Shown here piece after piece: positions 27,326-36,340 of a stretch of DNA of 64,000 nucleotides. Under the pieces are notes generated by a model that worked only from the letters and a program-made list of their open reading frames with translations, had not been told where the DNA came from and did not search any database. Numbering within the stretch: the stretch's first letter is position 1; every line of letters begins with the position of its first letter. A program made the position numbers and the translations under genes. This stretch comes from Natrarchaeobius oligotrophus (GTDB lineage: Archaea > Halobacteriota > Halobacteria > Halobacteriales > Natrialbaceae): contig NZ_REFZ01000010.1 of the NCBI RefSeq assembly GCF_003841465.1, positions 62,001 to 126,000 of the forward strand, in the 5' to 3' direction.

Positions 27326-28687
27326 TTAGTCGCCGCTCTCGAACTGGTAGAAGACGTCCGAGAACTCGCCGCCGTCGTCCTCGCCGAGCACCCACGGCGC
27401 GATGCTGTACATCCCCTTCTCGTTGGCGTAGTCGACGAGCTCGCTCGCGACGTCGGTGGTGATCTCGCCGAGATACGGCGTCACGCCGACCATCGTCCAG
27501 AGTTCGTCTCGAGACTGATCGGGATACGCCTCTTCGAGGAAGTCGACCGCACTCTCGAGCGCGGACGTGATCGTCTCGAAGTTCTCGGGTTCGCCGTCGA
27601 AGTGCATCGCCATCGCCTGGACGTAGTCCAGTTCGAGGCCCTTCTCGACGGCGTCCTCGATGAACACCTTCCCGGGGGAGTGACCGGAGTCCGCGAGGCC
27701 GTCCGGGCTGGCCGAGACGGTGAAGCCGACGGTAACCTCGGGACGTTCGTCTTTGAGCAACGCGAGCGCCTCGTTGCGGATCTCGTGGAGGTCGTCGGGT
27801 CGGTCGGGATCCTCGGCGTTCTCGTCGTCGATGTCGAGGTGGGTGACGTCGAAGGTGTCGAGCAGGTCGGCGTACGCCTCCTTGAGCTCCTCGGGGTCGT
27901 CGGCGTCGCGGGCGACGACGGGGCTCTCCCAGCCGCCGATCGAGAGGCCGACCTCGATGCCTTCGTCCTGCAGCGTCTGTATCTCGTCGGCGTAGGTGTC
28001 GAGTGGCTCCTCGTCGCACTCGTGGTTCTGACAATCCGCGAGCCAGGCGGGCGAAATTTCGTCGTCACGCGTTCCGTCGCCGATGAACGACATGATGACG
28101 CGGTCGGTGCTTCGATCGAGGGTGCCGTCGACGACGTCGTACCAGGTGCCCTGGTACGGCGAGTAAATGCCGTCGGCGTCCGGGGGTTCGACGTCGCCGA
28201 CGTAGACGGTCGACTGGGTGCTGTCGCTTTCGCCGTCGACGTCTTCGACGGTGAGTTCGACGGTGTACTCGCCCTCGTCGCCGTAGGTGTGCGTGACGAC
28301 CTCGCCGGTCGCCGTCTCGCCGTCGTCGAACTCCCACTCGTAACTCTCGAGATCGCCGTCCGACTCGCTCGCGTCGAACTCGACGTCGTCGCCGGGGTCG
28401 GGACTCGAGTCGCTGACGGAGAACGACGCGGTCGGTCCCGGATCGTGCGTTTCGACTTCTTCCCAGGGGCCCCAGTCGCTTTCGCCGGGCTCGTCGCCCT
28501 GGGTCCACCACTGGGCCTCCCAGACGACGCCGTCGTAGACGACCCGGTCGCCCTCGGTGTACGTCTCGTCGGGATCCCACTCGGGATACTCTTCGGCGGC
28601 GACGGTCGCGCCGGCGACGCCGAGGCCGCCGAGCAGGATCGATAGTTTCGATGCGTTTCGTAGCAGCGTTCGTCGTGTCGGTTTCAT
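27326..28687 (-). CDS. Secreted GH18 chitinase A (CBM5/12-PKD-GH18, DxDxE type)
   Basis: The protein has 453 residues and starts MKPTRRTLLRN, a Tat signal ending near VAAEE. A CBM5/12 chitin-binding module (EYPEWDPDETYTEGDRV to AQWWTQGDEP) spans about 33-78, a PKD domain about 85-168, and the GH18 barrel about 175-453. The catalytic motif is HLDIDDE with Glu289 as acid and Asp285/Asp287 before it; this DxDxE form, followed by RNEALALL, resembles Pyrococcus ChiA-like GH18 domains (cd06543 type) rather than DGxDxDWE enzymes. The catalytic half is nearly identical to gene H (40014-41378), including 158 bp of identical DNA. It lies 177 bp after gene B with no clear TATA box and may be co-transcribed with it. 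Confidence 0.92.
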   Translation of the reverse strand: MKPTRRTLLRNASKLSILLGGLGVAGATVAAEEYPEWDPDETYTEGDRVVYDGVVWEAQWWTQGDEPGESDWGPWEEVETHDPGPTASFSVSDSSPDPGDDVEFDASESDGDLESYEWEFDDGETATGEVVTHTYGDEGEYTVELTVEDVDGESDSTQSTVYVGDVEPPDADGIYSPYQGTWYDVVDGTLDRSTDRVIMSFIGDGTRDDEISPAWLADCQNHECDEEPLDTYADEIQTLQDEGIEVGLSIGGWESPVVARDADDPEELKEAYADLLDTFDVTHLDIDDENAEDPDRPDDLHEIRNEALALLKDERPEVTVGFTVSASPDGLADSGHSPGKVFIEDAVEKGLELDYVQAMAMHFDGEPENFETITSALESAVDFLEEAYPDQSRDELWTMVGVTPYLGEITTDVASELVDYANEKGMYSIAPWVLGEDDGGEFSDVFYQFESGD

Positions 28688-28864
28688 CGTATTCGTAGGT
28701 ATTTCGGGGTCTCGTTTTGCGAGCGATGCGTGACGTGTTGCGAACTGCGGGCGCACTTTGCGATCCGCGCAGCCGTTCTTCGAACGACCGAGGGATCCGC
28801 GAACTACCGCGTCGAACCGACGCGTGTCTGCGACCGAGCGTCGTGTCGGAGCGCCTCGACGAGA

Positions 28865-30643
28865 CTACTCGAGCAACGTCTCGGAGAGCGCGCTCAACAG
28901 CTCGTGATCGGGCGTGTCGTGCGACAGCGCCCACAGCATCGTGCCGCCGTAGTCGTTGTCCTTGACCCACTCCATTTTCTGCTCGACGGTCTCGGTCGTC
29001 TCGTGGGAGATCATCAGCCCCTCGTTCTCGCCCCATCCTTCGCCGGGCGAGGCCGGAACGGTCTCGTCGGGGTTGTAGCTCCAGGCGGTCACCGCCTCCT
29101 CGTCGATCGTGGTCTCCCAGCCCTCTTCGCTCAGGTCTACCTGGCTCTCGGCGTCTCCGCGAATCTCCCCGGCGAGGTCCCAGTACTCGTAGATCCCGCT
29201 GACGCTCGAGCCGCCCTCGGGGTCGGGATCGGGGAACGAGCCGTCGCCGGTGTCCTCGAACTCCTGGAAGAGACCGTCGTCTTCGCCCGTCCCGAAGTCG
29301 TCCTCGGGCGGGTCGATCCCGGCGAAGCTTCGACCGTAGAACGGGACGGCCATGTTGAGATCGTCGGGATCCCAGCCCTGGTCGACCCACCACTCGAGTG
29401 CGTACGACGCGTACCAGTCGTCGGCGTAATCGTGTGGATCGTCGTCGTTCTGGTGCAGCGGCGAGTGGTGAGCCGTGTACTCGGAGAAGCCGCCGTGATA
29501 GTCGAACGTCATGAGCGAGACGAAATCGAGGTGCTCCTGGAGCGTCTCGTGATCGAAGTCTTCGTTGTGCTCGACGTTGGCCGAGTGTGCGGCGGTGAGC
29601 CAGTACCGCTTGCCGTCTTCGTCTTCGGCTTCGTCGAGTTGCTTGCGACACTCCTCGAGCAAGAGGGCGTAGTTCTCGTGGTCTTCGTCGGGTCGGACGA
29701 CGTTGCCCTCCTCGCCCTCGAAGCCCGGATACTCCCAGTCGATGTCGATGCCGTCGAAGCCGGTCTCCCGGAGGATCTCGACCGCGTCTGAGGCGAACCG
29801 CTCGCGGTTCTCCTGGGTGTGGGCGGCGTCGGAGAAGTACTCCGAGTCGCCCCAGCCGCCGATCGAGATGAGGAAGACGACGTCGTCGTGTTCGTCGACG
29901 ATTCCCTCGAACGAGTCCTCGTGGCCGTAGCCCGCCTCGTCGGGGAACAGTAGACGCGCCTCGTGGTCGTCGCCGACGATCTCGATCGAGCCGTCCTCTT
30001 CGGGGCGCATGAACGCGTACTGGAGGTGGGTGATGTCGTCGTACGGGATGTCCTCCGGGTAATAGTCGCGCTCGTACTGGGCCCACTGCATGTAGTACGA
30101 GACGACGCGCTTGTCCGCGGGACCGGTGTCCCGATCGACGACGGAAAGCTCCTCCGTGGCGGTGTCCGTTTCACCGTCGTCGTCTTCGACGGTGAGTTCG
30201 ACCTCGTACTCGCCGTCGTCGTCGAACGCGTGCTCGACGACCTCGCCGTCTGCCGTCTCGCCGTCGCCGAACTCCCACTCGTAGCTCTCGATCTCACCGT
30301 CCGACTCGCTCGCGTCGAACTCGACGTCCTCGCCGGGCTCCGGAACCGCGGGACTTACCGAAAACGCCGCCTGCGGCCCGTCCATCCCACCGCCGTTCTC
30401 ACAGGGTCCGACGAGCGTCCAGGCTCCCTCTTCCTCGTCCGGTTCCGTCCCCTGGGACCACCACTCCGCCTCGTAGAGGTCGCCCTCGAAGACGACCCGA
30501 TCGCCGCCGGTGTAGGCGGTGTCGGCGTCCCAGTCGGGGTAATCGCTACAGTCGTCTGCTGTCGCGCCGGTGGCGGTCGCACCGAGTCCGAGCGCGGACA
30601 GCGCCGATGCCTTCCACAGAACGTTTCGTCTGGTTTCTTTCAT
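28865..30643 (-). CDS. Secreted GH18 chitinase B (CBM5/12-PKD-GH18)
   Basis: The protein has 592 residues. A Tat signal (KETRRNVLWKASALS) is followed by a CBM5/12 module with YPDWDADTAYTGGDRV and AEWWSQGTEP (about 34-78), a PKD domain (about 90-175) and a canonical GH18 domain (about 183-592). The catalytic motif FDGIDIDWE carries the proton donor Glu304 with Asp300 and Asp302. The SLMTFDYHGG and VPFYGRSF strands line the substrate cleft as in processive bacterial ChiA-like chitinases. Its first 203 bp are almost identical (four mismatches seen) to the start of gene E, showing recent duplication or conversion. Confidence 0.95.
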   Translation of the reverse strand: MKETRRNVLWKASALSALGLGATATGATADDCSDYPDWDADTAYTGGDRVVFEGDLYEAEWWSQGTEPDEEEGAWTLVGPCENGGGMDGPQAAFSVSPAVPEPGEDVEFDASESDGEIESYEWEFGDGETADGEVVEHAFDDDGEYEVELTVEDDDGETDTATEELSVVDRDTGPADKRVVSYYMQWAQYERDYYPEDIPYDDITHLQYAFMRPEEDGSIEIVGDDHEARLLFPDEAGYGHEDSFEGIVDEHDDVVFLISIGGWGDSEYFSDAAHTQENRERFASDAVEILRETGFDGIDIDWEYPGFEGEEGNVVRPDEDHENYALLLEECRKQLDEAEDEDGKRYWLTAAHSANVEHNEDFDHETLQEHLDFVSLMTFDYHGGFSEYTAHHSPLHQNDDDPHDYADDWYASYALEWWVDQGWDPDDLNMAVPFYGRSFAGIDPPEDDFGTGEDDGLFQEFEDTGDGSFPDPDPEGGSSVSGIYEYWDLAGEIRGDAESQVDLSEEGWETTIDEEAVTAWSYNPDETVPASPGEGWGENEGLMISHETTETVEQKMEWVKDNDYGGTMLWALSHDTPDHELLSALSETLLE

Positions 30644-31036
30644 GATCGTGGATACTGGTACGGGATGTCGTCACCCGAACGGTCGAACGCGCGGGTAGCT
30701 GCCCTCGTACCGTAACGCCTCGTGCGAAGCGCTACCAAATGTCTAACTCCATCGGTAATAAATCTGTACATTCAAGATAGTATTTAATACACTGAGAGAA
30801 GAGTAATCGAGAGAATCGTAAGTAAAACAATAACATTTGCGGTGATTTCCCGACGCGATTCGCGGAAAGCGAAAGGCCGATTCCGGCAGTTCGTCGCTCG
30901 AGACAGTCTCTCGATTCGATCGCAGTTCGGACGGGGACCGCCGTCTCCCCGGTAGACGATGGGTGACGACGATCGGAAAGCGACGGGTTGCGATGGCGAT
31001 GGAAAGCGGTCGCCGTCGGAAGACGACGACAAACGT
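30644..31036 (-). promoter_or_regulatory. Promoter and leader region of chitinase gene B
   Basis: ATTTATTA on the minus strand (30756-30763) is a good TATA box about 115 nt before the ATG, predicting a leader near 90 nt. The flanking sequence from AAGCGCTACC (30727) to the TATA box is similar to the region upstream of gene E (36058-36095), where the same two elements are 30 instead of 29 bp apart. Nothing coding was found in the rest of the gap. Confidence 0.6.
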
Positions 31037-32035
31037 TCAGGAATTGAACTCGTTGAACGTGTGTGAGAACTCGAAGTCGTCCTGTTCGATGCCGCTGCAC
31101 TCCGCATCGACGGAGCCGTCCGGACAGTCGCCGTTGTCACGTTCGACCGACCAGAACGACAGGAGTCCGATATCGTTGTCCTGGGCGTACGACAGTACCT
31201 CAACAGCGTCTTCCGGATAGAACGCGCCGCCGACGTCGTTTTCGCCGATCATCGGCGTGATGCCGATCATGTTGTAGAGTTCGTCGTCGTCCCTGTCGGG
31301 GAACCACTCGGTTAGCTGATCGTGCGTGCTCTCGGCGGTCGAAATGACTGCGTCCGCATCCGGCGGAATCCAGCCGTAGTTCATCGTCATCGGGTTGACC
31401 CAGTGGATGTCGACGCCGTGGTCGATCGCGCTGTCGATGATGTGCTCGTCCATCACCCCCTGGGTGCTCGCGCGAACGGTGTAGGAGACCTTGACCTCCG
31501 ACCGACGATCCTGGAGGATCGACAGCGCCTCGTTTCGCAGATCGATCTCTGCTTGCGATCCGCCCTCGTCGTCGATGTCGATGTACGGGCTTCCGTACTC
31601 GTCGACGACGAACTCGAAGGCGTCGGCGAGCTCGTCCGGATCGTCGTAGTCGGAGACGAGATAGTTACCGATCGCTCCGCCGTAGGAGATGACGACTTCA
31701 CCGCCGTCGTCCCGAAAGTTCTCGATCTGATCGTCGAGTTTGCTCTCGCCGACGACGTAGTCCGGATCGCCGTCCCAGGCCGGGGTTCCGTCGCCGGTTC
31801 CCAGGACGAACGCCAGGTGAAGGTACGGCGTCTCGGCCAGATCGGACCACTTCGACGGCCCGTCGTCCGGGGCCGTCGTCATGTGATGGAACGGTGCGAA
31901 CGCGTTGCTCGGGATACCGTCCGTCGTCTCGATAGTATCCTGGGCCGCTGTGGTAGTACTGATGCCGGCAGCTCCGACCGCCAGTGCCGACAGTGCCGAT
32001 GCCTTCCGCAGGACGTTTCGTCTCGTGTGTGTCAT
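31037..32035 (-). CDS. Secreted GH18 chitinase C without accessory modules
   Basis: The protein has 332 residues from MTHTRRNVLRK, a Tat signal ending near TTTAAQ. Unlike every other gene of the array it has neither CBM5/12 nor PKD; the GH18 barrel follows the signal almost directly. The catalytic motif YIDIDDE has Glu157 as acid (DxDxE type), followed by RNEALSIL and the NPMTMNYG strand. A longer frame upstream reaches 32239 but is arginine-rich and crosses the leader. Lacking a binding domain, it probably works on soluble oligosaccharides or on already opened chitin. Confidence 0.92.
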   Translation of the reverse strand: MTHTRRNVLRKASALSALAVGAAGISTTTAAQDTIETTDGIPSNAFAPFHHMTTAPDDGPSKWSDLAETPYLHLAFVLGTGDGTPAWDGDPDYVVGESKLDDQIENFRDDGGEVVISYGGAIGNYLVSDYDDPDELADAFEFVVDEYGSPYIDIDDEGGSQAEIDLRNEALSILQDRRSEVKVSYTVRASTQGVMDEHIIDSAIDHGVDIHWVNPMTMNYGWIPPDADAVISTAESTHDQLTEWFPDRDDDELYNMIGITPMIGENDVGGAFYPEDAVEVLSYAQDNDIGLLSFWSVERDNGDCPDGSVDAECSGIEQDDFEFSHTFNEFNS

Positions 32036-32461
32036 GGTTCGTATCTCGTGGTGAGTTCGGCGTTGCACAGCGCTCGCTGTGTGGACGTCCCGATCGCGCG
32101 ATGATCCGACACAGCCGTCGGCGATGCGATCCGACCGCGGACAGCTATCGAGAGACCACCGGCGACAGAGTCGAGGCGTTCCCGTGTATTCCGTCCGTGC
32201 CGATCGTGCGTCGAGCCCAACCGACGTGCCAGTTGGCACCCCGTTCGTCTGCTCGCGACTCGTTCAATGACCCTATTTTGTTCGACGCCACATTATTCAT
32301 CAAAGGCTACAAATAAAATGCTTTTTGTCATTTCAACTCGATCAATACGTTAATTCATCGTGATTATTTTTGGTTGTAACCAGTCGGTATTGGATATGGT
32401 TCGAGCCGACGCGAACGGGCACCGAAACGCGTCAGTGAGCGTCGACGACGGTGAAACGCGG
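32036..32461 (-). promoter_or_regulatory. Promoter and long leader region of chitinase gene C
   Basis: A minus-strand TATA-like CATTTTATTTG (32309-32320) lies about 280 nt before the ATG, so the leader would be roughly 250 nt. The remaining DNA down to gene D is AT-rich near 32330-32390 and contains no gene. Confidence 0.45.
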
Positions 32462-33700
32462 TCATTGATCGTCGATACCGCCGAAGATAGTCGAAAACTC
32501 GAACGGCTCCTGCTCGATCTGGCTGCTCTCGAACAGCGCGCTCCCCTCGCCGTCGTCGCGGATCAACTCCCAGAACGAGAGCCACCTGACGCCGGTATCC
32601 GTGGCCTGCTCGAGGACGTACTGGGCATCCTCCTGGGAGAAGACGTTCTCTTCGACGTCGTTCTGTCCGATCATCGGCGTGATACCGATCATATTCCAGC
32701 GCTCGGCGTCCGACTTCTCGGGCCAGAGTTCGCCGAGCTGGTTCTGAACGTTCTCGGCGCACTCGAAAACCGTCTCCCCGTTCAGTTCGAAGTCGGCACC
32801 GTAGTTCATCGTCATCGGATTGACGACGTCGATTTCGACCCCCTTTTCCGCGGCGTCCTCGAGGACGAACAAGACGTCGTTGTCGTCGTGAGTCGGCAAT
32901 CCCTCCGGCAGTGCGGGGAGCGTGTACGAGATCTCCACGTCGGGATAGTCCGCCTGCAACAGCGCGAGCGCGTCGTTTCGCCGCTCGATGACCGCCCTGC
33001 CGTCGCGAATGTGTTGTTCCTCGTCGAAGTCGATAAACGACGCGTCGGTGGCCTCGATCACCGCTTCGTAGTGATCCCGTAGCTCGGTCGCGTCGTCCGT
33101 CGCCTCGGCGAGATACGTTCCGTCGAGGCCGCCGAAGGAGACGACGACCTCCCCGTCTTCCTGCTCGCGCAAGTCCGAGATCTGTCCTTCCACGTCGATC
33201 CAGCCGACCGACTCGCCGACGGGAACGTCGCCCGCCCAGGCCGGCTCGCCGTCGTCGCCCGCGAGGACGAACGCGACCGTGAAGTATCGCGTCCCGGCGG
33301 GCTCGACGTACTCGATCAGCTCGTCGTGGCCGTCGAGCGTCACGTCGACGTACGGGGCGAAAAAGTGCTCCGGGAGGTCGCCGGCCGAGGGAACGTCGTC
33401 GTCCTCGTCACCATCGTCGCCACCGTCGTCGCTCTCGTCATCATCCTCGTCCTCGCAGGGAGCGGTCTCCTGCCAGGGGCCCCAGTCGTTCGCGCCGGGT
33501 TCGTCGCCCTGGGTCCCCCACTGGGCTTCCCAGACGGTGTCCTGGTGGACGACCCGATCGTCGCCGCCGTAGACAGTGTCAGGTTCCCACTCGAGGAGGT
33601 CGTCGCAGTCCTCGGTCGCCGATGCGGTACCGCTTGCACCGATCGCCAGCGCGGAGATCGCCGATGCCGTCGCGAGTATCGATCGTCGAGTTCGTTTCAT
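32462..33700 (-). CDS. Secreted GH18 chitinase D (CBM5/12-acidic linker-GH18)
   Basis: The protein has 412 residues and starts with a Tat signal (KRTRRSILATASAIS). A CBM5/12 module spans about 34-82 (LLEWEPDTVYGGDDRV; AQWGTQGDEP, with one Trp of the usual WW pair changed to Gly). Instead of PKD there is a linker of almost pure Asp/Glu/Gly at about 85-103. The GH18 barrel fills 108-412. The catalytic motif FIDFDEE carries Glu228, with Asp224 and Asp226; the NDALALLQADYP helix and VNPMTMNYG strand fit Pyrococcus ChiA-like domains. Confidence 0.93.
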   Translation of the reverse strand: MKRTRRSILATASAISALAIGASGTASATEDCDDLLEWEPDTVYGGDDRVVHQDTVWEAQWGTQGDEPGANDWGPWQETAPCEDEDDDESDDGGDDGDEDDDVPSAGDLPEHFFAPYVDVTLDGHDELIEYVEPAGTRYFTVAFVLAGDDGEPAWAGDVPVGESVGWIDVEGQISDLREQEDGEVVVSFGGLDGTYLAEATDDATELRDHYEAVIEATDASFIDFDEEQHIRDGRAVIERRNDALALLQADYPDVEISYTLPALPEGLPTHDDNDVLFVLEDAAEKGVEIDVVNPMTMNYGADFELNGETVFECAENVQNQLGELWPEKSDAERWNMIGITPMIGQNDVEENVFSQEDAQYVLEQATDTGVRWLSFWELIRDDGEGSALFESSQIEQEPFEFSTIFGGIDDQ

Positions 33701-34070
33701 GGTGAGTCACGCTCCGTCGTCGGCGTCGGTCGCGGCGGTACCGACGTGACGCCCGCCAGTACTGGGCCCGTCGGTCCGGTGAGTACCGCCGCTGACGCGA
33801 TGGGAGGCGTGTCGAACGCGATTCCGTGTGTCGTTTTCGTCGTCGTTGATCGTCCGTATTTCATAGTATCGTCGTTCACTCGATCGAAGGTGATCGATCG
33901 CTTCGGATACGAGCGCGTGGTGATGTACATACGAGAGCGCTCGATGGGTGGAACAACTCGAGGAACGCACAAACGTCCTCGAGAGGCGCTCGCACGGACT
34001 ATCGTAAGTCATTGCCGGCGAGACCGCGTCCGTCTGCGGTCCCACCGGTAAATCGTTACAATAGGCCGTA
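33701..34070 (-). other. Intergenic region before gene D
   Basis: This should hold the promoter of gene D; the only AT-rich candidate is a TACTATGAAATACG-like stretch at 33857-33870, about 160 nt before the ATG. No coding sequence or repeat was found. Confidence 0.35.
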
Positions 34071-35819
34071 TCAGACGTTCTCGAGGATGGTATCGAGCAA
34101 CGTGTCGTTCCAGTCCTGGGCGAGTTCCCAGAACATCACGCCCTGCATGCCGCGTTCTTTGGCGAACTCGACTTTCGCCTCGATGGCGTCCTCGTCGTCG
34201 TAGCTGATGAGGATCCCCTCGTCCTCGTTGACGAGGTACGGCACTTCACCGGGTTCGTGACGGTTGACCTCCCAATCGTCGTCGTCGCGCATGTTCTCCT
34301 CGATATCGCCGAAGTCGAACGCGCCGGTCGCGTCCTCGTCGTCCTCGAGGATGTGATGCCAAGTTCCCTCCGGGAGGCTATCGAAGTTGCCGTAGAGGTC
34401 GATGCTGCCGAAGCTCGACTGGAATCCGCGGCCGTAGAACGGCATGCCGAGCACGAGTTCGTCGTACTCCGCGGGGTCGGCCGGCGGATACTCCCACTGG
34501 CCGGGCCAGTAGCCCTCCTCGCCGTGGTCGCCGGCGTACAGTTCGTCGACGGCGTACTCGACCCAGTACTGTTCGCCGTCCTCGTAGCCGGCCTCGGCGG
34601 TCGCTTCGTTGTCGGTGGGATGGACGTCGGGGCCGTACAGCGGCGCGTTCAGGCCGGCGGAGTCCATCCACTCGCCGGTGAAGTCGTAGGCCATGACGTA
34701 CACCGAGTCGCAGATCTCGCCGATCTGATCGTGTCGGAGGCCGCCCGCGTTCCAGTCGGAGCCGCCGTTTGCCACCGACAGGTAGTAGTAGGTGTCGTCC
34801 TCGTCGGCCGCCTCGTCGAGCGCCTCGCGCAGGTCCTCGAGCAAGAGGACGTGGTTCTCGTAATCGTCGTCGTTGCCACACTGGCACTCGCCCTGTTCGG
34901 GGCCGGGATGTTCCCAGTCGATGTCGACGCCGTCGAAGTTGTACTCGCGCATCAACTCGACGCAGTTCTGTGCGAACGTCTCCCGCAGGTCGGGATCGGC
35001 GGCGACGACGTGGAAATGTTCGGACATGGTCCAGCCGCCGACCGAGAGGTGGAACCGACAGTCGACGTCGTCGGCCAGTTCCGCGAACGCCTCCAGATTC
35101 TCCTCGTCGGACTGGCCGTCGACGTCGAACTCGGTGTCCGGATCCGTCGGCGGGAAGACGTTGCCGTCCTCGTCGAGATCGATGAACGCGTACAGCACGT
35201 CCGTGATCTTGTCGAACGGCACGTCCTCGGGGTAGTAGTCCTGTTCCTCGTTGGCCTTCCAGCCGGGGTAGTAGCCGACGACCTTGAAGTCGTCGTCGGG
35301 ACCCTCGAGCTCCTCGAGAACCTCGACGACGACCGAGGCGGTGTCGGTTTCGCCATCGACGTCTTCGACGGTGAGTTCGACCTCGTACTCGCCCTCGTCG
35401 TCGAAGGTGTGTTCGACGGCCTCGCCGTCTGCCGTCTCGCCGTCGCCGAACTCCCACTCGTAGGAGTCGATCTCTCCCTCGGAGTCGGAGGCGTCGAACT
35501 CGATCTCGTCACCGACTTCGACGCGATCGATACTCGCGTCGAAGCGGGCGACGAGTTCGTCGTCATCGTCGTCCTCGCAGGATCCGACGAGCGTCCATAC
35601 GTCCTCGCCGGCGTCGGGTTCCGTCCCCTGGGACCACCACTCCGCCTCGTAGAGGTCGCCCTCGAAGACGACCCGATCGCCGCCGGTGTAGGCGGTGTCG
35701 GCGTCCCAGTCGGGGTAATCGCTACAGTCGTCTGCTGTCGCGCCGGTGGTGGTCGCACCGAGTCCGAGCGCGGACAGCGCCGATGCCTTCCACAGAACGT
35801 CGCGTCTGGTTTCTTCCAT
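34071..35819 (-). CDS. Secreted GH18 chitinase E (CBM5/12-PKD-GH18), mosaic of B and N
   Basis: The protein has 582 residues from MEETRRDVLWK (Tat). CBM5/12 is at about 34-78, PKD at about 88-170, and canonical GH18 at about 180-582. The motif FDGVDIDWE has Glu303. A cysteine pair in GECQCGNDDD follows the active-site loop. The N-terminal 203 bp match gene B (four mismatches seen), whereas the GH18 domain matches gene N nearly throughout (for example the DIEENMRDDDDWEVNRHE stretch). It is therefore a mosaic. The gene is preceded by a leader of about 250 nt. Confidence 0.95.
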   Translation of the reverse strand: MEETRRDVLWKASALSALGLGATTTGATADDCSDYPDWDADTAYTGGDRVVFEGDLYEAEWWSQGTEPDAGEDVWTLVGSCEDDDDDELVARFDASIDRVEVGDEIEFDASDSEGEIDSYEWEFGDGETADGEAVEHTFDDEGEYEVELTVEDVDGETDTASVVVEVLEELEGPDDDFKVVGYYPGWKANEEQDYYPEDVPFDKITDVLYAFIDLDEDGNVFPPTDPDTEFDVDGQSDEENLEAFAELADDVDCRFHLSVGGWTMSEHFHVVAADPDLRETFAQNCVELMREYNFDGVDIDWEHPGPEQGECQCGNDDDYENHVLLLEDLREALDEAADEDDTYYYLSVANGGSDWNAGGLRHDQIGEICDSVYVMAYDFTGEWMDSAGLNAPLYGPDVHPTDNEATAEAGYEDGEQYWVEYAVDELYAGDHGEEGYWPGQWEYPPADPAEYDELVLGMPFYGRGFQSSFGSIDLYGNFDSLPEGTWHHILEDDEDATGAFDFGDIEENMRDDDDWEVNRHEPGEVPYLVNEDEGILISYDDEDAIEAKVEFAKERGMQGVMFWELAQDWNDTLLDTILENV

Positions 35820-36340
35820 GGGTGTAAACGGTGGTCGCGCGAGGGACATCGTCGCACGGAGCGCGGTTCGGACGAAACGCCGAGAGTGATCGGGTCGTTC
35901 GTCCGATGGCCGATCCGATCAGTCCGAGAGCGACGAACGGAGTCACCGCTCGGCGTCGGTCTCGAGGCACGTGATCGCGACGAACGCAGCCGTCGCTGTC
36001 CACCTCGCTACCGTGCTTTCGAAGACCGCCTGCCCTTCGCGCTGTGCGCTTCGTGCCAAGCGCTACCGAACATCTCACCACCCGACATAATAAATCTTGA
36101 TATTATCGGCTGCATCCATCGGCTATAATCCACAATATTTGTCTAGTTTGTACACTATATCAAGATGATCACTTCACTCTGTTTTTCCGAAAATGCTATT
36201 ATTCCTAACTTGTAAATACTTATTTTATATTCACCTCTCTCGTCGTTGTCGATCTTCGTTCACCGACGGAGACAATCGGCCGGGAAAAGAGACTCGCTCG
36301 AGCGACTCGAGACGTCGTGAAAACGTCGACCGGTGCGAGG
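35820..36340 (-). promoter_or_regulatory. Promoter and long leader region of chitinase gene E
   Basis: The minus-strand TATA box ATTTATTA (36088-36095) and the AAGCGCTACC element (36058) match the arrangement before gene B. Here the ATG is about 270 nt further on, giving a leader near 246 nt. From 36120 to 36240 the DNA is strongly AT-rich; it is the 3' flank of gene F. No gene was seen. Confidence 0.55.

Noticed and set aside
32036-32239. N-terminal extension of chitinase C to 32239
   Set aside because: Arginine-rich residues without homology; the Tat signal begins at 32035.
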